From: Hymenobacter siberiensis
GTDB taxonomy: Bacteria; Bacteroidota; Bacteroidia; Cytophagales; Hymenobacteraceae
Length of the DNA: 64,000 nt
Direction of reading: 5' to 3'
NCBI RefSeq assembly: GCF_018967865.2
Contig: NZ_JAHLZY020000001.1
Location: 3,286,001 to 3,350,000, forward strand
The position numbers were made by a program, and so were the translations under genes. Below the pieces are notes generated by a model. That model did not search any database. It saw only the letters and a list, made by a program, of their open reading frames with translations, and was not told the origin of the DNA. Shown piece by piece: positions 28,534 to 36,653 of this stretch (position 1 is its first letter; every line of letters begins with the position of its first letter).

Positions 28534-29364
28534 TTACCGGAACACTGCTCGAAAAGCCCGCAGCGCCACCGGATGGTAAATGGTGGCGTGTATTTCCTGT
28601 GGCATGGCCTCGTAGTGCCAGTGGCCGGCGCAGGGGCCAGCGGCCTGCACCAGCTGGAGCGTGGCGGCCGTATCGCCCTAGCTGCTGGTAGCCAGGTAGG
28701 CGCTAACGGCCGGGCGGCCGGGTGCCTTCAGCCGGGTAGCAGCCTCTTTGGCCAACTGGCCATTGTTCCACCACAGACTGAGGTCGAAGGCGAGGTAGGC
28801 ATTGAAAAGCTGGGGCTCCAGCAGCAGGGTTTCGACCACGAACAGGCCGGCCAGCGACTCGCCCACAATAGCCGTTTCAGCGGTGGTGCGGTAGCGCTGC
28901 CGCACCTGCGGCATCAGCTCCTCGCGGATGAACTGCCGGTAGGCGGCCGAGCCACCCACTTTGGGCGCAATTTTGCGGTCTTCGGCGCTGGTGGTGGGGC
29001 CGGTGAGGTCGCGGCGGCGCTGGGTATTTTCGATGCCAACCAGGATGAAGGGCCGCATGGTACCGTTGCCGGTCAGCACCTGCACCAGGCCCACGATGTG
29101 CAGAAAGTCCTCCCCGATTCCGCCATCGGGCATGTACAGCACGGACAGCCGGATGGTCGCGGAGTCGGTATAGGCCAGCGGCAGGTACACGTTGATGCGC
29201 CGGGTTTCGCCCAGCGCTTTCGATTCGAGGGTGAAGGTTTGGCCGATGGTCAGCGGGCTGGCGGCGGCAGTCGCCCTGGTGGCCTGCGCGCGCACGCCTT
29301 GCTCGCCGGCCACTGCCAACACCACTGTCGAGAGCAAAACCAGCAAATTCCGCATCGCCAACAC
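28534..29364 (-). pseudogene. Alpha/beta-hydrolase esterase gene interrupted by an in-frame TAG
   Basis: The intact first part (28678-29364, 228 codons) encodes a signal peptide, INVYLPLAY, VLYMPDGG, and the nucleophile elbow VGESLAGLF with Ser170, as in esterase-D/IroE-like hydrolases. It then meets TAG at 28678-28680. The same frame stays open for 47 more codons to TAA at 28534-28536 and reads HWHYEAMPQEIHATIYHP..LRAFRAVF, which looks like the family's catalytic-His region. A single change (for example CAG to TAG) would explain the interruption. Without the tail the enzyme should lack its His. It could be a recent pseudogene, a sequencing error, or a gene with stop readthrough. The start may be Met1 or Met4. 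Confidence 0.78.
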
Positions 29365-29385
29365 CGTTTAATTTAATGTGAATGG

Positions 29386-31080
29386 TTACTCCTTACGCAC
29401 CCGCTCCAGCAGCAGCTGGTTCATGGGATTCGGGGTGAGGCCACGCACGTTGTTCTGCGTCAGGCGTACTACCTCGTCGTAATAAAGGCTGATAACGGGC
29501 GATTCTTCTACCACAATGCGGTCCATGGCCTGGTACAGCGCCGTGCGTTTGGCCACGTCCTGGGTGCGGCGGGCTTCGTCGTAGAGCTTGTCGTAGGCGG
29601 CATTTTTGAAGTGGGTTTTGTCGGGGCCGGCGGGGCTGAAGTTGGGGCTGTAGAACAGCGCCAGGTAGTTTTCCGCGTCGGGATAGTCGCCCAGCCAGCT
29701 TTTAGCGAAGAAGGCCACCCGGCCGTTGTCCACCAGGTCCTGCTGCGCGGCCGATTGGTTGATGTCAATCTGCACCTGCACGCCCACGTTGGCCCATTGT
29801 TTCTGCATGTATTCGCCCAGCTCCTTACGTTCCAGCACGGTACTCAGGCGCAGTTTCAGGGGGCGCTGGGGGCCGTAGCCAGCGGCGCGCAGCAGCTGGC
29901 GGGCCTTCTGCGGCTGGTAGGTGTAGCCGGGCACCTCTTTTTCGGAGAACGAGGGCAGGGCGGTGGGCACGAAGCCCGAGGTGCCGGCGTGGCCCACCCG
30001 GTTCAGCAGGTAGGTCAGCATTTCGGGCTTGTTGAGGGCGTAGTTCAGGGCCTGGCGCACGCGCTTGTCGCGCAGGGCCCGGCCCTGAATGGCCTGCTCG
30101 CCAATCAGGTTGGCCGAATCTAGCTGAAAACCCAGGTACTCGGTATTCAGATACGGCGCTTTCTGCACCGTGAACTTGCCCTGAAAATCAGCCCGTATGG
30201 TGCCATCGGGGTGCATAATGAGGTCGCGCGAGCCCGCCCGGATGCCCGACAGGAAATCGAGCTTGCCCTGCATAAAGGTCAGAAACTCCGTTTTGCGGTC
30301 GGGCAGAAAGCTCACGGCCACGGCATCCAGATACGGCAGTTTGCGGCCCTGCTGGTCAGTGCGCCAATAGTTCGGGTTGCGCTCGTAGAGCAGGATATTG
30401 CCTTCGTCCCAGAGCTTAAAGCGGAACGGCCCCGTGCCCACCGGATGCTCGCGGAAGTCCTTGCCATACTTTTCCACGGCCTCGTGCGGCACTACGTAGG
30501 CATAGGGCATGGTGAGAATGCCCAGAAACGGGATGAAAGGCTCCTTTAAGTGAATGCGCAGCGTGGAGTCGTTCGCGGCCACAAAAGCCGTGTCGCTGAT
30601 GCTGCCATCGGGTTTCTCCAGCACCTTGCCCCGAAAAATCCAGCCGCCCGAGCTGGCCGTGGCCGCATCTAAAATTCGTTTGAAGCTGTAGACGAAGTCG
30701 GCCGCCTTCACTTCCCGGCCCTTGCCGCTGGCAAAAACGTCGCTGTCGTGAAACCGCACGCCCGGCCGCAGCACGAAATTATACGTCCGCCCATCGGGCG
30801 AAATCGTGTAGCGACGGGCCAGCGCGGGCACCGGCAACAGCGTCGAATCCAGCTCCATCAACCCGTTGAACAGCTGCGACACCGCCCACGAGTTGGCCTG
30901 GTTGCGGGCAAAAGCGGGGTCGAGCGAGGACAGGGCTTCGGGCTGGTTGTAGCGGAACACGCGGCGCTCATCGGCGGCCGGGCGGGCCGCGTCGTGGCAG
31001 CCAGCCAGCACCAGCGTGCCCACCGAAAGTCCAAACAGTTTAGCCGAGCAGCCAGCCCAACGAACCAAAAAAGGGGCCAT
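29386..31080 (-). CDS. ABC transporter substrate-binding lipoprotein (oligopeptide/DppA-OppA type)
   Basis: A 564-residue solute-binding protein of the SBP_bac_5 family. A lipoprotein signal with lipobox LAGC (Cys28) anchors it to the membrane. The mature part shows family features: EALSSLDPAFARNQANSWAV near the start, GRTYNFVLRPGVRFHDSD, VGTGPFRFKLWDEG, and VRQALNYALNKPEM. The ligand is probably a peptide or another small molecule; the permease and ATPase genes are not in the window. It ends 22 bases upstream of the interrupted esterase gene, on the same strand. Its start is 18 bases from the divergent parA promoter element. Confidence 0.92.
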   Translation of the reverse strand: MAPFLVRWAGCSAKLFGLSVGTLVLAGCHDAARPAADERRVFRYNQPEALSSLDPAFARNQANSWAVSQLFNGLMELDSTLLPVPALARRYTISPDGRTYNFVLRPGVRFHDSDVFASGKGREVKAADFVYSFKRILDAATASSGGWIFRGKVLEKPDGSISDTAFVAANDSTLRIHLKEPFIPFLGILTMPYAYVVPHEAVEKYGKDFREHPVGTGPFRFKLWDEGNILLYERNPNYWRTDQQGRKLPYLDAVAVSFLPDRKTEFLTFMQGKLDFLSGIRAGSRDLIMHPDGTIRADFQGKFTVQKAPYLNTEYLGFQLDSANLIGEQAIQGRALRDKRVRQALNYALNKPEMLTYLLNRVGHAGTSGFVPTALPSFSEKEVPGYTYQPQKARQLLRAAGYGPQRPLKLRLSTVLERKELGEYMQKQWANVGVQVQIDINQSAAQQDLVDNGRVAFFAKSWLGDYPDAENYLALFYSPNFSPAGPDKTHFKNAAYDKLYDEARRTQDVAKRTALYQAMDRIVVEESPVISLYYDEVVRLTQNNVRGLTPNPMNQLLLERVRKE

Positions 31081-31098
31081 GCGAACAGGGAAAGAATG

Positions 31099-31106
31099 TA
31101 TCTTTG
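31099..31106 (+). promoter_or_regulatory. parA promoter -7 element TATCTTTG
   Basis: TATCTTTG fits TAnnTTTG and lies 132 bases before the parA ATG. The leader it implies contains the long palindrome at 31126-31233. Confidence 0.55.
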
Positions 31107-31125
31107 TGCAATGCTACGGCAGGAA

Positions 31126-31233
31126 AGTTTCTCGTTTCTTGTTTCTGGTTTCTTGTTTAGTAGTGCGGGCTCAGTGGGCCAGCACCCAAAACGACCATTA
31201 ACAAGCGACTAGAAACCAGAAACTAGAAACTAA
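31126..31233. repeat. Palindrome of GTTTCT words in the parA leader
   Basis: The left arm is made of AGTTTCTCGTTTCTTGTTTC and TGGTTTCTTGTT. The right arm is ACAAGCGACTAGAAACC followed by AGAAACTAGAAACTAAC. Pairing is imperfect but extensive, and the right arm ends five bases before the parA ATG. Confidence 0.75.
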
Positions 31234-31238
31234 CTCCA

Positions 31239-32045
31239 ATGGGAAAAATCATCGCGGTAGCCAATCAGAAAGGCGGCGTGGGCAAAACCACTACCTCCAT
31301 TAACCTCGCGGCGTCCCTGGCCGCCCTGGACTACCGGACCCTGCTCGTCGACGCCGACCCCCAGGCCAACGCCACTTCGGGCGTGGGCTACGACCCCAAG
31401 GACATCCAGAACAGCATCTACGAGTGCATGGTGGACGGCATTAATGCCCGCGACATCATTGTGCCCACCAACATTCTGCCCCACCTCGACCTCATGCCCT
31501 CCCACATCGACCTGGTGGGGGCCGAGGTGGAGATGATAAACCTGCCCAACCGCGAGGAGAAAATGAAGGAGGCCCTGCGCCCCCTCGCCGACGAGTACGA
31601 TTTCATCATCATCGACTGCTCGCCCTCGCTCGGCCTCATCACCGTCAACGCCCTTACGGCGGCGCATTCGGTTATCATCCCGGTGCAGTGCGAATATTTC
31701 GCCTTGGAGGGCTTGGGTAAGCTCCTGAATACCATCAAAATTATTCAGAGCCGCCTCAACACCGAACTCGAAATCGAAGGCATTCTGCTCACGATGTACG
31801 ACGTCCGCCTGCGCCTCAGCAACCAGGTGGTGGAGGAAGTGCGCATGCACTTCCAGCAGTTGGCCTTCGATACCATCATTCCCCGCAACGTGAAGCTGAG
31901 CGAGTCGCCCAGCTTCGGTATCCCCGTCATCCTGCACGATGCCGAGAGTAAAGGCTCTATCAGCTACCTCAACCTGGCCCGCGAAATCGTGGAAAAGAAC
32001 AGCGTGGAAGCCACCGAGGAAACGGCGGAGGACGAGCGGATTTAG
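31239..32045 (+). CDS. parA: Chromosome partitioning ATPase ParA (Soj)
   Basis: A 268-residue Walker-type ATPase that binds DNA non-specifically and moves ParB-bound origins. The deviant Walker A motif is at the N terminus ([19 protein letters not shown]), followed by [12 protein letters not shown] (Walker A') and the Walker B region [18 protein letters not shown]. Length matches chromosomal Soj, without the extended N terminus of plasmid ParA proteins. It heads the cluster with parB, DUF5683, dapB and lepB. No TGTTTCACGTGAAACA-like parS site was found in the window. Confidence 0.96.
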   Translation: MGKIIAVANQKGGVGKTTTSINLAASLAALDYRTLLVDADPQANATSGVGYDPKDIQNSIYECMVDGINARDIIVPTNILPHLDLMPSHIDLVGAEVEMINLPNREEKMKEALRPLADEYDFIIIDCSPSLGLITVNALTAAHSVIIPVQCEYFALEGLGKLLNTIKIIQSRLNTELEIEGILLTMYDVRLRLSNQVVEEVRMHFQQLAFDTIIPRNVKLSESPSFGIPVILHDAESKGSISYLNLAREIVEKNSVEATEETAEDERI

Positions 32046-32067
32046 GGTTTGATTTTCGGTTCAGATT

Positions 32068-32268
32068 ATGATTGATAGACGAACCGACCCGGCTGCTTGG
32101 GCAACTTTTATGTACGAGTTAGAGGATGCGCAAGAGCATCTATCAAACTTGTGCAAAGAACTGTATAACAACTGTGAATACGGCGAGATTGAACTCCAAA
32201 TTGATATCGCCCACGTCTATTCCCATCTGAATCGGGCTTGGAATGGAAGGAATGCCACAGATAAATAA
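32068..32268 (+). CDS. 66-residue hypothetical protein between parA and parB
   Basis: A short acidic ORF (MIDRRTDPAAWATFMYELED, then LSNLCKELYNNCEYGEIELQ) beginning 22 bases after parA. It is probably mostly helical. Its composition is normal for a protein rather than a shadow frame, although the DNA is AT-richer than parA. No family is recognised. Its position suggests co-transcription with parA. It might be a small accessory of partitioning, or merely inserted. Confidence 0.5.
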   Translation: MIDRRTDPAAWATFMYELEDAQEHLSNLCKELYNNCEYGEIELQIDIAHVYSHLNRAWNGRNATDK

Positions 32269-32352
32269 TCTGATGATGCATCACTTTGGCGCCAATGGAG
32301 CCGATTCCCAACTGATGTAGAACCTCTATAAAGATAATCTGAGCAGTTGAAA

Positions 32353-32506
32353 AGCCCCAGCGGGGCGACATATCGGTAGCAACTCCAGCTTCTCCAGATT
32401 CTTAAAGCCCCAGCGGGGCGGCATTCGTTGAACGAGTGTCGCCCCGCTGGGGCTTCGCCATTCTCACGCCCTGGTTTTGCTACCGATATGCCGCCCCGCT
32501 GGGGCT
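32353..32506. repeat. Nested palindrome with four AGCCCCAGCGGGGCG units
   Basis: Units lie at 32353-32367 and 32406-32420 (forward) and at 32440-32454 and 32492-32506 (reverse). The outer pair extends into CATATCGGTAGCAA (to 32382) and TTGCTACCGATATG (from 32477), with one mismatch. The inner pair flanks CATTCGTTGAACGAGTG. Each GCCCCAGCGGGGC unit is itself an inverted repeat with a one-base centre. Confidence 0.88.
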
Positions 32507-32588
32507 CAAATCTAACTGTATTAAAGCCTAATTTCAACCTCAACCGCTCGCCCCAAACTTATCGGCTTGCCCTTCGCCCAACAATCCG

Positions 32589-32596
32589 TAATTTTG
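32589..32596 (+). promoter_or_regulatory. parB promoter -7 element TAATTTTG
   Basis: TAATTTTG lies 43 bases before the parB ATG, allowing parB and the genes after it to be transcribed separately from parA. Confidence 0.5.
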
Positions 32597-32639
32597 ACAT
32601 CCGTTGCCGAGTGCCTTTTATGGGCCCGGCCGATGAACT

Positions 32640-33623
32640 ATGGCTTTAGAGAAGAACGAAGAGAAATTGCAAGCTGCCCTGGCCGCCGCCGCCGCAGTGA
32701 AACGCAAGAGCGGGCTGGGCCGGGGCCTCAACGCCCTGATTGAAGGCAGCTACGAGAAAAAAGGCGACCGGCCCAACTCCGGCGACCGGCTCGTGTCGCA
32801 CCCCGTCAATTCGGTGGGCTTCATTTCCGTCGAGCACATCGAGGCCAACCCCTACCAGCCCCGCACGCACTTCGATAAGGAAGCGCTGCAGGAACTGGCC
32901 GACAGTATTAAAATTCAGGGCATTATTCAGCCCGTAACGCTGCGCCAGCTCGGCACCAACTCCTACCAGCTCATCAGCGGCGAGCGCCGCCTGCAGGCCT
33001 CCAAACTGGCCGGCCTGGATACGATTCCCGCCTACATCCGCAAGGCCGACGACCAGCAGATGCTGGAAATGGCCCTGATTGAGAACATTCAGCGCGAAAA
33101 CCTGAATGCCATCGAAATTGCCCTCAGCTACCAGCGCCTGCTGAGCGAGTGCAACCTGCGCCAGGAAGAGCTGGGCGACCGCGTAGGCAAGAACCGCACG
33201 ACCGTGACCAACTACCTGCGCCTGCTGAAGCTGCCGCCCGATGTGCAGATTGGCCTGCGCGATGCCGAAATCAGCATGGGCCACGCCCGCGCCCTCATCG
33301 GCCTCGACGATGCCAAGCTGCAGGTCGAGCTGTTTCGCAAAACCGTGGCCGAGGAGCTCTCCGTGCGCCGCGTGGAGGAGCTGGTGCGCAACGGCTACGG
33401 CCGCAACGGCACCGAGGCCAAGCCCAAGACCGACGGCGATGCCACGCCCGCGCCGCCCGCCGTGCCGGTGGCCGAAATCCGCCGCGCCGAGCGCCACCTC
33501 ACCGACCGGTTTGGCTCGCGCGTGCAGGTGCGCCCCACGCCCAAGGGCAACGGCGAAATCAAAATCGCCTTCGATTCGGTGGAGGATATGCAGCGCATTC
33601 TGCACATTCTGCAGCCATCGTAA
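32640..33623 (+). CDS. parB: Chromosome partitioning protein ParB (Spo0J)
   Basis: A 327-residue ParB/Spo0J protein that binds parS and loads as a CTP-dependent clamp. The N terminus carries the ParA-stimulating segment KSGLGRGLNALI. The ParB/Srx CTPase domain follows (IEANPYQPRTHFD and the C-motif-like LISGERRLQASKLAG). The helix-turn-helix is around RQEELGDRVGKNRTTVTNYL, with SMGHARALIGL after it. The C terminus is a Pro/Ala linker and a dimerisation domain. It lies 79 bases upstream of the DUF5683 gene in a probable operon. Confidence 0.96.
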   Translation: MALEKNEEKLQAALAAAAAVKRKSGLGRGLNALIEGSYEKKGDRPNSGDRLVSHPVNSVGFISVEHIEANPYQPRTHFDKEALQELADSIKIQGIIQPVTLRQLGTNSYQLISGERRLQASKLAGLDTIPAYIRKADDQQMLEMALIENIQRENLNAIEIALSYQRLLSECNLRQEELGDRVGKNRTTVTNYLRLLKLPPDVQIGLRDAEISMGHARALIGLDDAKLQVELFRKTVAEELSVRRVEELVRNGYGRNGTEAKPKTDGDATPAPPAVPVAEIRRAERHLTDRFGSRVQVRPTPKGNGEIKIAFDSVEDMQRILHILQPS

Positions 33624-33702
33624 CCCGTCCGTATTGGTGCCCGCGCCCGTTAGGGGGCGCGGAGCACGCTAAATACCGGCCCTTGCCGTTAGCTGGTTTG
33701 TT

Positions 33703-34434
33703 ATGAAAAAACGGATTTCCTTTCTGGCCTTTGCTGGGTTGCTTCTGGGTAGCCTGCTGGCCAGCCACGCTGGCTACGCGCAGGTATTCGACCCGAACCC
33801 GGCGCCCACTCGTACCCCGGCCGCCATTCTGGCCGACACCACCGAGCGCCGGGAAGTGGTGGTGACGCCCGCCGCCAAGAGGCAAAAAGCCGCCGCCGAC
33901 TCGGCCAAGCGCACCGAGCACATGTTCCGCGCCTTTGGTTTCAAAGGCATCCGCCTTACGCGGCCCGGCAAGGCGGCCATGCTGGCCCTGGTGCTACCCG
34001 GCGCGGGCCAGATTTACAACCACCGCTACTGGAAGCTGCCGCTGGTGTACGGTGCGTTGGGCGGTGTGATTTACGGCGAATGGTATTACCAAAAGCACTA
34101 CCATGATTTTGCCTACGCCTACAATGAGGTAACGTCCGGCCGAAAAAAAGTACTCGACCCGGAATTTAAAAGCGGTGCTGAACTAGTGCGTAGCAGAGAG
34201 GGTCTCAACAGCGGCGTGATATTCTACCGGGGCTACCGCGACATTTTCTACCTCTACATTGGCCTGGCCTACGGCCTGCAAATCGTGGATGCGCTGGTTG
34301 ATGCCCACCTCCAGGATTTTGACGTGAGCGATGACCTGAGCCTGCACTGGGAACCCCGCATGCTAGCCGTGCCCGGGCAAACGAGCTTCCTGCCCACGGC
34401 CCCGGGCGTCATGTTTGCGCTGCGGGTGAAATAA
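33703..34434 (+). CDS. DUF5683 domain membrane protein
   Basis: A 243-residue protein with a signal peptide (MKKRISFLAFAGLLLGSLLA), a charged linker, and a DUF5683 core. The core opens with RPGKAAMLALVLPGAGQIYN and the hairpin-like hydrophobic pair LPLVYGALGGVIYGEWYY, and ends with a second hydrophobic part (IFYLYIGLAYGLQIVDALVDAHL). The family commonly follows parB and precedes dapB in Bacteroidota, and its function is not known to me. It is probably in the inner membrane or envelope. Spacing to dapB is 60 bases. Confidence 0.85.
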   Translation: MKKRISFLAFAGLLLGSLLASHAGYAQVFDPNPAPTRTPAAILADTTERREVVVTPAAKRQKAAADSAKRTEHMFRAFGFKGIRLTRPGKAAMLALVLPGAGQIYNHRYWKLPLVYGALGGVIYGEWYYQKHYHDFAYAYNEVTSGRKKVLDPEFKSGAELVRSREGLNSGVIFYRGYRDIFYLYIGLAYGLQIVDALVDAHLQDFDVSDDLSLHWEPRMLAVPGQTSFLPTAPGVMFALRVK

Positions 34435-34494
34435 GCATTCCGGCCACTTTCCCCTCTCCATCTGCCAGTTACTGCATTCCGACTACCTAAACAA

Positions 34495-35214
34495 ATGAAA
34501 ATCCTCCTCATCGGCTACGGCAAAATGGGCCAGACCATTGGCGCGCTGGCCGCCCAGCGCGGGCACGAAATTACGGGCATTGTGGACCCGCACGCCAGCC
34601 AGTCGAACATCCGCGATTTCACGCCGGAAACCGTCGACGTTGCCATCGAATTCACCCACCCTGACTCGGCTTTTGCCAACGTGATGACCTGCCTGGGGCA
34701 GGGTATTCCCGTGGTGTGCGGCTCTACAGGCTGGCTGCATCATTTTGAGGAAGCCCGCGCCCTTACCACCCAGCTGGATGGCAGCCTGTTCTACGCCTCC
34801 AACTACAGCGTGGGTGTGAACCTGTTCTTCCACTTCAACGAGTACATCGCGGCCAAAATGGCGCAGTACGGCAGCTATGACGTGGCCATGCGCGAAATTC
34901 ACCACACCCAGAAAATCGACCAGCCCAGCGGCACCGCCCTCACGGCGGCCGAAGGTATCCTGCGCCACTTCCCCACCAAAACCACCTGGCGCAACGCCCC
35001 CACCGAACTGCCCGCCGAGCTGGCCATCATCAGCGAGCGCACCGGCGACGCGGTGGGTACGCACATCGTCACCTACACCTCCGACGTGGATACGCTGGAG
35101 CTGAAGCACGAGGCCCACAGCCGCGAAGGATTTGCCCTGGGGGCCCTGCTAGCGGCCGAGTGGCTGCCCGGCCGCCCGGGCGTTTTCGGAATGAAAGAGC
35201 TGCTGGATTTGTAG
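34495..35214 (+). CDS. dapB: 4-hydroxy-tetrahydrodipicolinate reductase
   Basis: A 239-residue NAD(P)H-dependent enzyme of lysine and diaminopimelate synthesis, which also supplies peptidoglycan precursors. The Rossmann loop is at the N terminus (LLIGYGKMGQTIGALA). The FTHPDSAFANV segment follows, and the catalytic His-Lys region reads REIHHTQKIDQPSGTA. Length is slightly short, as is common in Bacteroidota. It is in the parB-DUF5683-dapB-lepB run, 95 bases before lepB. Confidence 0.95.
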   Translation: MKILLIGYGKMGQTIGALAAQRGHEITGIVDPHASQSNIRDFTPETVDVAIEFTHPDSAFANVMTCLGQGIPVVCGSTGWLHHFEEARALTTQLDGSLFYASNYSVGVNLFFHFNEYIAAKMAQYGSYDVAMREIHHTQKIDQPSGTALTAAEGILRHFPTKTTWRNAPTELPAELAIISERTGDAVGTHIVTYTSDVDTLELKHEAHSREGFALGALLAAEWLPGRPGVFGMKELLDL

Positions 35215-35309
35215 TCCTTCCGGCTTTAGAGGCTGGCGCTGCGCGGCCCCGGCATTCTGCTACGTTTCTTTGACTGATATTCATTGCCAAGCCCAAGCTT
35301 GCTCCCCCC

Positions 35310-36461
35310 ATGTCCCTGCTCAAAACCGACCCCACCACTCCGCCCCAGCCGACCAAAACGAAAACCCGCGAATGGGCCGATTCGCTGATTTTTGCCATCG
35401 TGGCCGCCACGCTCATTCGCTGGGCCACGTTTGAGGCGTACACGATTCCCTCGCCCAGCATGGAATCGTCGCTGCTGGTGGGCGACTACCTGTTTGTGAG
35501 CAAGCTGCACTACGGCCCCATCACGCCCCAAACGCCCTTGCAGGTGCCCCTCACACACCAAACCCTTTGGGGCACGGGCATGAAAAGCTATTCCGACCTC
35601 ATCCAGCTGCCCACGTTCCGGCTGCCGGGCTTCTCAGAAATCAAGCGCAACGACGTGGTGGTGTTCCATGTGCCCCACGAAACGCAATACCCCGCCGACC
35701 TGCGCACCAACTACATCAAGCGCTGCGTGGCCGTGGCCGGCGATACCCTCGAAATCAGAGACGGCAAGGTATTCCTCAACGGGAAGCCCGGCGTGACGCC
35801 TCTCGGCCTGCAAACCACGTACTTCATGCAGGTCGACAACCCCAACGATGAGGTGCTGGCCGCCCTGCGCGCCCAAGGCGTGGTCGACTACGACCAGCCC
35901 GGCGGCATGCCCCAGGCCGTGCCCGGCCCCACCCAGGGCACCTACGGCTACACCATCAGCTGCACGCAGACGGCGGCCGATTACTTCAAAAAGCAGCCCT
36001 ACGTGAAGGACATGACGGTGCTCCAGCCGCAGGTTATGCTATTCCCCGACGTGGCCGATTTCCACGGCTCGATGGCCATAAGCGCCACCCCGCGCAACTG
36101 GAACCTCGACAACTACGGCCCGCTGCCCATCCCCAAAAAGGGCCAGACCATTGCCCTCTCCCCCGCCAACGCCGCCATCTACTTCAAGATAGTGGCCCGC
36201 TACGAGCATAACGAAGGCATTACCTGGCAGGATGGCATGATTTACCAGAACGGTAAAATGCTCACCAGCTACACCCTGAAGCAGAACTACTACATGATGA
36301 TGGGCGACAACCGCCACAATTCGGAAGATTCGCGCTTCTGGGGCTTCGTACCCGAAGACCACGTCGTGGGCAAAGCCGTCCTCATCTGGCTCTCAACGGA
36401 CCCCAACGCCGACTTCTGGCACAAAATCCGCTGGAGCCGCTTGTTCAATATCATTCATTAG
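35310..36461 (+). CDS. lepB: Signal peptidase I
   Basis: A 383-residue type I signal peptidase that cleaves Sec and Tat signal peptides at the periplasmic face. One N-terminal membrane segment (SLIFAIVAATLIRWATF) is followed by the nucleophile Ser50 in YTIPSPSMESSLLVGD. The general-base Lys is in NYIKRCVAVAGDTLEI. The final conserved box is YYMMMGDNRHNSEDSRFWGFV. The protein is longer than enterobacterial LepB because of an insert of about 150 residues between the Lys box and the last box, a feature seen in other Bacteroidota. It ends the parA-lepB cluster and converges on ung. Confidence 0.95.
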   Translation: MSLLKTDPTTPPQPTKTKTREWADSLIFAIVAATLIRWATFEAYTIPSPSMESSLLVGDYLFVSKLHYGPITPQTPLQVPLTHQTLWGTGMKSYSDLIQLPTFRLPGFSEIKRNDVVVFHVPHETQYPADLRTNYIKRCVAVAGDTLEIRDGKVFLNGKPGVTPLGLQTTYFMQVDNPNDEVLAALRAQGVVDYDQPGGMPQAVPGPTQGTYGYTISCTQTAADYFKKQPYVKDMTVLQPQVMLFPDVADFHGSMAISATPRNWNLDNYGPLPIPKKGQTIALSPANAAIYFKIVARYEHNEGITWQDGMIYQNGKMLTSYTLKQNYYMMMGDNRHNSEDSRFWGFVPEDHVVGKAVLIWLSTDPNADFWHKIRWSRLFNIIH

Positions 36462-36466
36462 GTCAG

Positions 36467-36544
36467 TTAAGAGTTAAAAGTGAGGAGTCAAGAGTTGCCA
36501 GGGCCATTCCTGCTAACTCTTAACTCCTCACTTTTAACTCTTAA
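36467..36544. repeat. Palindrome of TTAAGAG/AGTTAAAAGTGAGGAG words
   Basis: The left arm TTAAGAGTTAAAAGTGAGGA is mirrored by TCCTCACTTTTAACTCTTAA. Both arms consist of near-repeats of a seven- to nine-base word. It is the first of two adjacent palindromes between convergent lepB and ung, and probably a terminator. Confidence 0.8.
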
Positions 36545-36647
36545 GTAGGTAGTCAGTAATGAGTATTCAGTAGTCAGATTTCAGCTATTTAGGAATCAGT
36601 CAATTGATTTCTGTCTGACTACCGATTACTGATGACTGACTACTTAA
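36541..36647. repeat. Palindrome of AGTAGTCAGT words
   Basis: The left arm is TTAAGTAGGTAGTCAGTAAT and further AGTATTCAGTAGTCAGA. The right arm is TCTGACTACCGATTACTG then ATGACTGACTACTTAA. Pairing is interrupted by small mismatches. It ends seven bases from the ung stop codon. Confidence 0.78.
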
Positions 36648-36653
36648 CTCCCT

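Larger units (their letters stand above)
32269..32639. other. Intergenic region with nested GCCCCAGCGGGGC repeats
   Basis: This 371-base gap between the 66-codon ORF and parB contains the four-copy repeat cluster (32353-32506) and a TAATTTTG -7 element (32589-32596). I see no gene. Confidence 0.65.

Noticed and set aside
31126..32506. Possible parS sites or chromosome origin near parA/parB
   Set aside because: No sequence close to TGTTTCACGTGAAACA and no DnaA-box cluster was found; dnaA and other origin genes are absent. The repeats here are of other kinds.
36467..36647. IS element ends or attachment sites between lepB and ung
   Set aside because: The inverted repeats are adjacent to each other with no transposase or cargo between, and no target-site duplication is seen.
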